DNA from: Paramyrothecium sp. XJ0827
Lineage: Eukaryota > Ascomycota > Sordariomycetes > Hypocreales > Stachybotryaceae
Assembly (NCBI GenBank): GCA_020881915.1
Contig: JAJFPB010000002.1
Coordinates: 5,591,001 to 5,655,000, forward strand
DNA length: 64,000 bases
Direction: 5' to 3'
Part shown: positions 9,366 to 19,392 of the stretch, in pieces
Layout: the number at the start of each line of letters is the position of its first letter
Numbering within the stretch: the first letter of the stretch is position 1
Notes under the pieces: generated by a model
What the model was told of the DNA's origin: nothing
What the model saw: only the letters and a program-made list of their open reading frames with translations
Database searches by the model: none
Translations under genes and position numbers: made by a program

Positions 9366-11554
9366 ATGGGTGACTACAGCGCCAGTGCCGCCACGGAATC
9401 CAGGTTGACGAAGATCACGATCCCTGATCCGATCATCCCTGTGCGCAACACTAAAGATGTTGTCCACATGGGCAAAGATCTCGTGGTGTGGAAGTCAGAT
9501 GACCTCGCCGATGATGAGGACAACACTGATGCGGAAATGGTTGGCTCATATTACCCGGTAGCCATCGACGTCGAGAGCGCGTCATTAAACTCGCGGGCTA
9601 TTGATGTGTATCTAGATGTCGATGATCGGCTGCTAGGTGTGCCATTCTTTCTCTACGGCGGCAATGATGCAGCCCACACCGTTGTCTGCTCAGATCATTC
9701 ACAACCCTTGATCTTTTCCACGGCGGGGACACATAAGATACGCGTTACTGTTTCGCCACCATGGTCGAGCTATGACACTCCGTGGGCTGTGGTTGGGACC
9801 ATCAATTGGAGGATTGTCCTGCAGCTGTCCGGGCAGGAAATCGACATCAATCCTACGCGCCTTGAGATCTACGCCATCACGAGAAACCTTCCGGCTTTTT
9901 TCAAAAATGTAGTCGATGTGAGACTCCTTCGGCGCTTCGTTGCCCCCCTCCGCAAAGCCAATAAATCCCTTTCGTGGATCGACCATTGCTGCCGGCGAAC
10001 GTTTACCGACTTTGGCTATGTCTACGACACAACCTGGGGCATGAACAGGTACATTCACAACTATGCCGGCGGCAGCTTCAAGCTGCAGGCGTACTTGGAT
10101 GACATCGGCAGCGGAAAGGCGGTCAATTGCTTCGACCAAGCCGCCATCATGCAGATATGTCTTGGGCTCGGTCCTGGCACAACGCATGCAGGCTGGGTGT
10201 TCATGGCCCCCTATGGTTTCATCGCGACAACAAGCCTTGTTGGCAAAGGGCAATGCAACAATCCTTTTGTCGACAATTTGCTCTTCGACAAGTCTCTTAT
10301 CTGCGAGAACAACAAACTCAACCGCAGTGCCTTCAATAGCCACGCTTTTCTGTCACTCGATCCTGACAACAAGGCCAAGATCGTAGATACCTGCTGCGGC
10401 TGCAACGATGGCAAATACGACATTGAGGAATATGTCTCCAACTCAATTCAGACCAGGCAACAAACCGCCCTGTATTCATTGAGACTCAAGAGGCCAGGGA
10501 CCGTCGCCGACGCTAAGTTTGGCCTGCCTGGCGTTACGGACTTCAAGGGCACCACTGTCACCTCGTTCGCCGTTCCCGACATGATGCCTCCGTCGGCAGT
10601 GCCGATTCCCACGGCTGGAGCACCCGGATATGCTGCTTCTAAAGATGCACAGATCACCGGCGCGCCTCCTTTCTTGGAGGGTGTCGAGGACATGATCAAG
10701 AAAGCAACGGCCCCAACCTACTTCGCCGCCACTCCGGATCTTCGCTCCAACGCGACGCTTTCGGGATTTTTCGAGAGTGCCAACCTGTCCCCCTTGGGCT
10801 GGGTCGTCGTCCGATCTTCGGTCGCTGCCTCCCCTCACGGCACCGATGCAGAGTGGGTGCTGAAGCCCGCAGATAGTGATGATGATATCATAGTGAAGCT
10901 TTTTATCGCTTCCGGTGGGGCGCGGGAAGCCACGATTGCCTTTGGCACCCATTTAGGAACCTACTCTCAGGTGTTGGAGAATATTTTCAAGAAGCCAGAA
11001 CCCGAAAGCCATCGCGGAACACTGAATCTTGAATCTGTTTCGGCAGCAGAACAAGATGGGAACCTATCCAACCTGATCCTACTCTGGGTATACGGCAATG
11101 TTTTTGTGCACATCGCTCATCTATCAAGCGGCCCACATAGAAATGGGCCACAAGTCCGCAAGCTGGCAGACGCGCTGCATCAGTGCCTCAAAGATGGAGC
11201 CGTACCACTTGGTACAGGTACTGTGGCTTCGCCAAAGATTCACAGCCTCAATGGCCCAAAGGATCCGGTGGAGGTGGGCGAAACATTCGTGGTCAATGTT
11301 TCAATAGAAGGCCAGCCATACGCGACGGTGGAGAGTAAGAATGGAGTAAGTTCAGATTTCACACATATTTTACAAGTCCTCGACTGACAAACTGCACTTA
11401 GAATGTTGTATTGATGGAGCGTAATCAGACTAAGGGAGACTTCACATTCTACGCGGTCCGTTCTGGACAAGATGTTGTTTCATTCAGCTTCGCCGACCGA
11501 AAGACCCTGAACTCGACTGCTACGGATTTCAAGGTGACGGTAGTTGGTTCTTAA
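9366..11554 (+). CDS. Transglutaminase-like cysteine-fold protein with C-terminal Ig-like segment
   Basis: Two exons, 9366-11345 and 11402-11554, with a canonical 56-nt GTAAGT intron, give 710 aa. The ATG at 9366 has a good context (CACAATGG). There is no signal peptide or membrane segment, so it is probably cytoplasmic. The N-terminal third looks like beta sandwich (residues about 50-160). The central part carries VNCFDQAA (Cys255), NSHAFL (His326) and KIVDTCC (Asp341), the order and spacing expected for the Cys-His-Asp triad of transglutaminase-like folds. The last about 95 residues (from LNGPKDPVEVGETFVV) read like an immunoglobulin-type beta domain split by the intron. I do not recognise a named family. 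Protease, transglutaminase and peptide-amidase activities are all possible. The triad call is motif-based inference. Confidence 0.75.
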
Positions 11555-13195
11555 GGCGACTGGAAGATTGTAGTCTGATAAATAGCAACTTCGCCTATCT
11601 GAAGCCGTACGGTTGTTACACCTCGGATAGAGTCCGAAGCCCCGTGAATTTTGAGACGAATTGCCTCCCTGGCCCAGACACGGCCACTCGAAAGCGAGCC
11701 GAGCCGCGCTGAAGACTCGCATTAGCCCCGACCACAGATACTTTCCGGATGCAACCATCGGATCCATGTGTTCGTGCATGCCTCCTGCAGGGGCCCGCAT
11801 TCCGAATCATCTAGGCACAATGATCGACATAGCATGATGATGACGAAGACGGCGACGGCTCAAACACCGCACAGTTCTTAGGTGTGCCATTATCTTCTGC
11901 TGCGAGAGACGACCATCATGACAAGGCGAGGATAGGAGAGGACTATGCCCGCAAGATTTCAAGGAGCGCTGTTGACTTGTACCAGCTACCCTTACTTCGT
12001 CATTCACGCAAGGGCGACTTGTCTTCGATTATTAAACAGCGCCGAGAGGGAGGCTGTGCGCTCTTGTTTGAGGTTCGCTTGGTGGCACTCTGGAGCACTC
12101 GATTTCACATGCTGCATTTGAGACAAGACAGGGATGCTTTTGTAATTAGCGCACTTGGCTTTCCGGGAATGTGTCTCAAACCTACCCTATACCTGCGTGC
12201 CCATTCGGCGAATTATCCTCATGGTTGCCCCAACTACTGTGACTGTTGAATAAAGCCGCTGTCCAGAATACGTTACTCTAAGTCCCACTGGGTTAAATTG
12301 TTGTCTAGCCTTCTTGGTATTAAAGAGGCTTTCTTGGGTTCCCAAAGCTGTTCTCTCAACGATGATACCAATTTGTCTGAATTGAATCGTCGCAGCATCG
12401 CCGGAAAAATTCCCACGAGACGGTTGCATTTCCATTCAGTGTCGCCGTGTTTTATTTGGTCACAAGAAGCCATCCCTTCTATGCCCTCGTGTCATTAAAA
12501 AATCGGTAAACAAACCTTCAAAGGGGCATCGAAGGGTAGCACATTTACTGCCATACTAAAAACATACCCTGGTAGCTTTCAAACGATGCCCAAAGCCTAG
12601 TCGTGACAGTACGGAGCACAAATCCATATATTATCTCAGTGACAAATCGTAATCGGATCCGAAAGTTGGACTCTATCCTCATGCCGTTGAAAACACGGTA
12701 TTCAAAGTATTTGCAATCATAATTTCGTCTCGTGTCATTACATTATCCCCCTTCCTAGCAGTGAGTCATCTCCTCATCTCTTTCTATCTCTGACTGTGCA
12801 AGGCCGTAGGCAAGGCTGAATTAGAGTGGCAGGCTCTGAAATGCGCGCGAACTCGATCCCGTCTAACGTTATGATAGTTGCACATGGGACATTGTATCAA
12901 GTCTGATTGTCGATGGGCTTCCTTCTTATGCTTGATCAGGCCACTAGCCGTCTTGCATGAGTGATTGCAACCTGTGAAATCGCAGGATCGACCTTTTCTT
13001 CGGATCTTGTCAGCAAATACTCAAAATGTGCACTTGGAACCGTACCGTATCCTGGCTCTTTGCGATGGTCGTTCACCATCGGACCGAACAGTAGTCTCGG
13101 GGCTCGTGCAAGATGTTTCACTCGAGCCTGCTTGCATCACCCATAACATGAATTGTTCGAATTGTTTCCCTGGTGGAAATATTGCCTTACGAATG
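11555..13195. other. Convergent intergenic region
   Basis: About 1.6 kb between the ends of two convergent genes. Short open frames occur, but none has recognisable domains or consistent splice structure. No repeat seen. Confidence 0.5.
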
Positions 13196-14785
13196 TCAGT
13201 TGTGCGCAAGTACTGAATGGTATTGCAGAGAGGCATTTACCACTGCGATGCAGATCAAATAGTGTCTGACTTCATGTGTCGTCCGTAAGTAAGCTTCTCT
13301 CGTGAATATTTTCGCGACAGAGAGCAATGCGTTATATCTACGGCACGTAGAGAGATCAGGATAATTGCGCTTCTCAGCGAAGTCTTCGTCAACCGATTTG
13401 TAGAAGCGCTCCTGTTCTTCTTCCTCGGCCTTGTAAAGTTTATCAGGCCTCGAAAGAAGCCCACGTCCAGAGAGTATATGCAATAAATCTTGAACTTCAA
13501 TCAAGAAGGCCATGACGAAGAGAAAGACATGTGTACTCCTCAAGTGCACATCTTCGATGACGGCGGGTGTTGTCGAAGAGGTCCCATCAAGGCAATTTGA
13601 ATTAAGTGAAGAGTCATTTGAGAGAACTCCCAGGGGGTCAATATCCATCATATCAGTGCTGCCTCGTGTTCGATTTTCCGTTGACGGGCAGGGAAATGGA
13701 TGTGGATTGTCAAAGACAACGTCTCCCAAAGAACTGAACCCGGAGAAATCAAAGACCTCATGTGTATGCCCGGTCGTTCTCAAGATATGATCAAAGTACT
13801 CCGTAGATATATAATTCGGTTCAGTGGGCTGTGCGAGCATATGCCATGTTGCTGAAGCCTCGCTCAAGATGTCGCGGGCGGCATTCGATGGAGGATACGG
13901 CCTTGGTAGCGCACTTGCCATTGTATTGGCAGCCTCATTAAACGGTTGAAGTGGCATGGTGATATCGTCTCTCGGCCTTGGAAGCGGTACGGGAATGAAG
14001 TGCAAATGGATACTAGACTCGGGCCAGAGGTCTTGGGCCAAAGTGTTGAAAGCTTCTTTTTCCGTACCATCCGTGATCGAGTCGCGCCAAGCCCTCAACC
14101 CACCAAGTATTTCCATTTTCCCAATCCGACCCTGTTTGAATAAGAGTTGAGATATTGAGTATGATAGGCAGGCAAATGGGAAAATATCTTTCAATTTCGA
14201 TGGCGAAAACCCGTCAAGGATATCCCGAAAGATCAATATGCCCGTCCTGCGGACCGCTTTGGCGTCTTTGAAGGCGTCGCGTAATTGACGTAGGGCGGGG
14301 AGTTGAGACACGCATGGAAGGTTTTCAAATCGTCCGTGGTGAAATTCCATCTCTGATTTTAGGCTCTTGATCGCGGCCCATTGAGTAGGCATTGGCTGGA
14401 TACACGGGTCAGTGGCCGGCACCGAAGAATCGTGCTGCGGCTGCTGCTCTTCGTGCTGGGGAAGGTCCGCATCCGACAGTTCACGCGCATATCCATACGC
14501 AGCATGTGAGGAGGCTGCATTCGGCGTGCTGCCCGCAGAGGCGAACCCTGAGTTCGGTGGTGAAGATTCAGTGTCGGCTACAGGGGAGTGCATTTCGTCG
14601 AGGTAGGTGAACCCAGCCATCAGACCATCTATCTCTGCAAAGGCGGTCTTCAGATCTTTCTCGTGTTGCAAGCGAGATTCTTGAGAGCTCCTAGATGTTC
14701 CATTGGCCCACGAGTATTTGAGACGCACCTCATCGAGGAGAAAATGCGACGAGATGGTCGCCTTGCCTGGGTTGCCATGCACCAT
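13196..14785 (-). CDS. Fungal hypothetical protein, LWPE-type helical regulator-associated region
   Basis: An uninterrupted frame gives about 529 aa from the first ATG (14785). The frame stays open upstream to a GTG at 14875, so a further 5' exon is possible. A Gln/Ser/Pro-rich linker (residues about 60-130) is followed by a helical block with LPALRQLRDAFKDAKAVRRTG, GLRAWRDSI and LAQDLWPESS. I associate this pattern with the middle region of uncharacterised fungal proteins that often sit behind zinc-finger or Myb-like DNA-binding domains. No DNA-binding domain is visible here. The C-terminus is helical and Glu/Lys-rich. Function unknown; a regulator lacking, or having lost, its DNA-binding exon is one possibility. 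The upstream region has repeated TTGTCCCG dyads. Confidence 0.7.
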   Translation of the reverse strand: MVHGNPGKATISSHFLLDEVRLKYSWANGTSRSSQESRLQHEKDLKTAFAEIDGLMAGFTYLDEMHSPVADTESSPPNSGFASAGSTPNAASSHAAYGYARELSDADLPQHEEQQPQHDSSVPATDPCIQPMPTQWAAIKSLKSEMEFHHGRFENLPCVSQLPALRQLRDAFKDAKAVRRTGILIFRDILDGFSPSKLKDIFPFACLSYSISQLLFKQGRIGKMEILGGLRAWRDSITDGTEKEAFNTLAQDLWPESSIHLHFIPVPLPRPRDDITMPLQPFNEAANTMASALPRPYPPSNAARDILSEASATWHMLAQPTEPNYISTEYFDHILRTTGHTHEVFDFSGFSSLGDVVFDNPHPFPCPSTENRTRGSTDMMDIDPLGVLSNDSSLNSNCLDGTSSTTPAVIEDVHLRSTHVFLFVMAFLIEVQDLLHILSGRGLLSRPDKLYKAEEEEQERFYKSVDEDFAEKRNYPDLSTCRRYNALLSVAKIFTREAYLRTTHEVRHYLICIAVVNASLQYHSVLAHN

Positions 14786-16688
14786 GATGTGAAACGTGTC
14801 AGACAATTGGACGAGTCCGCTACAGTTTCCGACCGCAAGGCAGCGAGTAAGCTGAGGAACAGGATGTGTGACCACTGATGCGGACCACGAGGCTTGTTAA
14901 AAACAGTCCGCAACGCGTGAAGGCGTGTGCGGCTTGACCAGCCAACGTGCCAATATTGCATGGCACCCCCAGTCTCATGTCGCACTGACCCCGCTCGTGT
15001 CACGCGTGGGTGTTGTCCCGACAAGGCCAGAAAGAGGTCCCGGCGATAAGAATGTACGTTTTGCTTGTCCCGGGACAATGTTGGCTGGCTCCTTGACGCG
15101 GCGAAGCCAATCAGGATGTGCTGCTACGACGCCACAAGTCCCGACGGACGGTTCCCTGCCTTGTCCCGCCAAGTCTTCCATTACGCTGCACCTGCTGGGA
15201 ATCTGACCCCGGCCCCTCGCCAATCTCTGCCGTCTGCAGGCCCCTAGGGATTTCAGAGTTGAGGTCAACCAGGTCACGGCTGAAAAGTGGCCAAGCGGCA
15301 AAACGACATCACAGTAGCCGTATTGAGCGGGTAGCATAGCCAAAAAAAAAAAAAAAGCATAAAAACCCTGTTCCAATGTCTCTGAAAGGTCCCGGGACAA
15401 TACATTGCCGACGTCTTGCCGTGACGAATGACATCTGCGGAAGAACAGACGCTCACAAATGATTGTGTATCTTGACAAGGACACTTGACCTGCAAAGAAC
15501 CTTGCATTCTCCCATTGTCCTGTCATTTCGTTGTCCTAGCAAGTCAGTAGTAGCCCTCATATCAATAGCAATGTCGTTGAAAGATATTAAAATCGGAATT
15601 TGGGACCCATGATGGAGTCTTGGCTGGGAGAAAGCTCAACCATCAATCTATAAATGAACCAAGATGCTCCAAATGTCACGCTTCTGTCAAGCTTAAGTTA
15701 CAAATTTAAAAACAACAAGACGACAGATTGCACTTCACTATGGGGCTCGAGCATTGTTCTGCGTGCGTTTCCCAGCCTCCGCGTCAGGAAAGACCTTTGT
15801 CACTTCCTGATAGGAAGACACAAATCAAAGGTAAACCACCCAAAAAATCCATACAAAGAATGATAGTTTAATGACCCTTCTGTAGCCAATGCTGAAATGC
15901 TTTTGCGTTGGGCTGCAGACAAAAGCAAATCAGGGGATCACTGGACCCCGGAGAGTCGTGGAGCTCCCATCGACCCAGACACCCCTAAGACGAGTCGTTG
16001 AGATTTGATTGAGATTGGCAGACCTGATGTGTGTTTCAACCGTGATCCATCAGAAAGTTGAGGGAGAGACCATCATCCTAGCCACGGAACATCATCCAGT
16101 TGTTGAAGGATTCATACGAAAAGCGGACAAGGGGTTCAGGGCGTTGGAAGGTGAAGGGTTGGCCATGACTCGTCACTGAGCTACACATACAACGTTGGAG
16201 AGACCGAAGGTATGCTATGAAGCTTTGGTAAATTTACAGAATTGTTGTTTATGTTGTTGGCCCTCTCATGGCCTTGCTCTCGCCCTTCACTTGCCAGTGT
16301 TACCCCGGACCGCAACCCGTTGCCTTCAAGCCCATGAGAGGAGCACCATCATCGTCCATTATCAACCAGAGAATTTTCTTCGAACATGGCACTGATAAAG
16401 TCCAGATTCGAAACATTGCTTTACGGTTTACCCTCAAAATTGGGATTATTTTCTCTTGGTTCGTATTCCCCGCGAGCCACGCGAGGTCTCTTCCTCGTCA
16501 ATCTATCTCCCCCGCGCAATCGAGATATAAATCTACTCTCAATGAACAATTGCGGTCTAAAGTGTGGTACTTCTGAATGTGATAGCTTCATAACGAGTTG
16601 CGATTTATGTTATTGCAATATGTTGATCTGCATGGTCACGCTATGTTCGGTCAAGGTTTATTCGAGATCTGTGTCCCATGCGCCTCAG
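14786..16688. other. Intergenic region with dyad motifs and a poly-A tract
   Basis: About 1.9 kb. It holds the TTGTCCCG dyad cluster (15013-15400) and a 15-base A run at 15342-15356. An open frame at 14975-15526 (minus) lacks any recognisable domain and was not accepted as a gene. Confidence 0.5.
15013..15400. promoter_or_regulatory. Cluster of TTGTCCCG dyad motifs upstream of the 14785 gene
   Basis: A perfect 14-bp palindrome TTGTCCCGGGACAA lies at 15065-15078. Related copies are TTGTCCCGACAA at 15013-15024, TTGTCCCGCCAAG at 15161-15173, and GTCCCGGGACAA at 15389-15400. They lie about 230-615 bp upstream of the minus-strand ATG at 14785. Repeated dyads suggest binding by a dimeric factor; this is inference from the pattern only. 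Confidence 0.5.
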
Positions 16689-18785
16689 CTATACAACTAC
16701 CACGGGTTTCCAAGAGAATGCATCACCCTGCAGCACCTCTCCGCTCAATACTCCATGTACATAGCACTCTCCAATAATATGAAACTGGCCTACGTCGACC
16801 TTTCTCATGACGTACGGGACAGGGCAGCCACTAATGACATAGATCGTATCGCCCGTTCTACAGGCGTCAGGGAATAAGCCAAGGTACCCCTGCCCCGTGA
16901 TCCCGAAATGGCGATTACCCATTGCATTCTGGAATGCAGTGAGGACACTTCTGTATGTCTTGCCTATAGTTCTAGAACCCAGATCGGCTGGTTCGAGTCT
17001 GCCGCGGCCTACTGGACGCTGCTGACGTGGGGAGTACCACTGACCGGACAACGAGGGCGCCACACCTGTCGATGCATCTAAGAGTAGGCTAATAATCTCT
17101 GCGAAAGCATCGTGCGGAGCATGCTGTTTTCCTGTCTCGCCAAGTCTGCAACAATGGTGTGCCAAAAGGCTCCAAAAACTGTGCAGTCCCCAGGGTATTG
17201 CTCTAGGTGCTTTCACATGCTTACGCAGGACAATATGTCGCCATTTTCAGATAAGGGGTCTTTGTATGAAAGGGTTGGGGACTGAAAAGTGCTACTGGTG
17301 TCAAGCACTGAGACGAAGGCATGGGCGAGGATATGTAGTTTAGTATCATCGGTTGCAGCAACACTGTAGTCAAACCCACTATCGCCCGCATGAAATAGTG
17401 AGAAGACGACGGAACCGTCCCCACCCAAAGGCCGTGACCCACGATGGAAGGCAGTTGGCGGGAAGTGTCGTTGTTCCCACGGTTGACAGAATTAGATGAA
17501 TCGAGTTTCCATAGTATGGGGACGATAGCATCCTCTCGATTTCATCAAGAGCAACATCGAGAAAAAGTCGCGTGAAGGGATATTGCTCAGTATAATCAAT
17601 TCTGATCCGAGACTTCTTGCCCGGCTTGGTCATGGCAAGTAGACCGAAAACCTTGTCGCGCGGTTCAAAGCACAAGGCATTTCGAGTTCTCTTCAATAGC
17701 GTAAAAAGAAGTGCAGGGTCTTCGTTGGTTTGGAACTCTTCTTTGTGGTGGAAGACATCACTCATTGCCTCGTATACACTCGTCGCCTGGCGGGTGGGCG
17801 ACATTGTATTGTTTAGCCAGTTAGATATCCCCGATTGGACCAGGTTTCCTAAGGCGCTTGATAGTAGGTCGTAATTCGCAATGTGGTCTCCGCACATGAT
17901 CCAGATAGACCGGGAAAGGACAACCTCCTGGATGATCCACAGTCGGGAGAACCACGGTCTGCTCATGAATCGGCCCAACTCCATCCAGAGAGGAGAGTCC
18001 CCAGGTGGTAGCAGCACATCAGCCAACCCATCAGGGCAAGCAACTGTGTGTGAATATTGTAGTCGTACAACGATTTCTTCGAGGAATTGGATTGTCTCGG
18101 AGGTGCTTGCATCGGACTCGCCCAACCAGACCACCGTATTCAACGCAAGTCCATATATCCTTCCCATGAGTGGAATTTGGCGCATTTTCTCATCCAGATC
18201 GTCCTGGTTGATGCACAACTGATCTACCCACAGCATGATTGACTCCGTAAGGTGGCGGAAATTCCTGAGAGCTTTTTCCAGACTTGACGTGATTAGCTTA
18301 TCGTGCCCATCGAGCTCGACGGAGTGATCAGCTGTTTGCTGACCCCAGCAGTAGCTGATTGCTGTATACCAGACAGGCTCGTCCAGCTTGTGCATAGACA
18401 AAGCAAACCGTCGGCTGGCTATCCTCCGAAGTTCAAGCCCGCTGCTGTCGAACTCAACGGAGCAGTGGTGTAGGGAGCCACGAAGTTTCTCATGGCTACT
18501 GCCTGGTCTCAATTTAAGGACACGAACCTCATGTGGACCGCGAATCAGGGAATATGGCCCAGCCGACTGTTTGTTATTAACAGGACCGCCTCTAGGAAGA
18601 TGTGTTTGCTTGGAGGCCCATTCAGAGACTTCAGCTCTGGGATAGTACTTAGAGTCCCCCAGAAACTCTCCAGACATAGAGCCTTCATTTAGGGCCACCT
18701 CTCCTCTGGGTCTTGCGAAATAGAACTTGTCATCTAGGTTGGTGTAAGAATGTGGTAGATACTCTTGAACCCAGGCATTTTGCAT
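16689..18785 (-). pseudogene. HET-domain (heterokaryon incompatibility) gene, frameshifted
   Basis: Starting at the ATG 18785, the HET domain is clear: WYTAISYCWG near residue 140 and MLWVDQLCINQDDLDEKM near residue 190, then WLGESDAST and a downstream DKVFGLLAMTKPGKKSRIRIDY block. The reading frame closes after CLPSWVTAF near 17440. Family-typical sequence (VVFSLFHAGDSGFDY, 17428-17213) continues in another frame, and the usual HET C-terminus (RTGDTIYVISG, HIIGECYVHGVL) follows in 17216-16689. A GTAAGC donor near 17228 suggests an intron between the last two pieces. The break near 17430-17450 looks like a small indel, not an intron. HET proteins trigger cell death when unlike strains fuse; this copy is probably inactive unless the assembly is wrong. 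Confidence 0.72.
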
Positions 18786-19392
18786 TGGCACGATGATTTC
18801 CAACCCTGAGGTAAACAGTAGTTGTTGGCTGCAGTCAGTTGTCCGTCGTTATTGCTCCTGAGGGGTAGAATCAGATCTGTGGAAGCTTACTAGATCCCAG
18901 GATTCTTTTGACTGGGTTGCCCCAGTGGAAGGCTGACTAATGATGCATGATCAATGTGGCGGTTGTTTGTTCAGCCAAACGACTGTCCTAATCAGCCACT
19001 CACAAGAATTGAAGACAACGCACTTTGGTCAGAATAAAATCCTTCCTGGTGGAACAGTAGGCTTCAAGGAGGTAAAAGGCTCGAGTTAGCAGAGCAAGAG
19101 CCTCTTAAAATCGTTTGTGAGCTCATAGTAGAGAAATTGAGGCAGCATTTTCCAGGAGGGCTCACGAGTAGTCAGGCACGGTTGCAGCCCGCCCTTCCAA
19201 TGGTCGGGCCTCTTAAAGCAGCACATGTTCAAGCATATCCAACTAGAAAGCTACCATTTCTCACTTTTACTTCGATGCGGGGATCCATCCCTCATTGGTT
19301 GAAGTTTGATGGTAGATAGGGTGGTCCTGAGGATCGAGGAAAAAAGATTGAGAGGCGTCTTCCTCGACCCATGCCCGAAAACTGGGTGTTTC
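18786..19392. other. Intergenic region
   Basis: Lies between the HET gene start and the end of the C2H2 gene. No gene or repeat recognised. Confidence 0.55.

Noticed and set aside
9699..10343. 214-codon antisense frame
   Set aside because: Lies opposite the transglutaminase-like gene; a codon-bias shadow.
14975..15526. 183-codon minus-strand open frame
   Set aside because: Translates the 15-A run into a Phe stretch, overlaps the dyad repeats, and shows no domain or splice support.
17365..17448. Possible GTGGGT...ACAG intron that would rescue the HET frame
   Set aside because: It is in frame but would delete FHAGDSGFDY, which looks like conserved HET sequence, so an indel is the better explanation.
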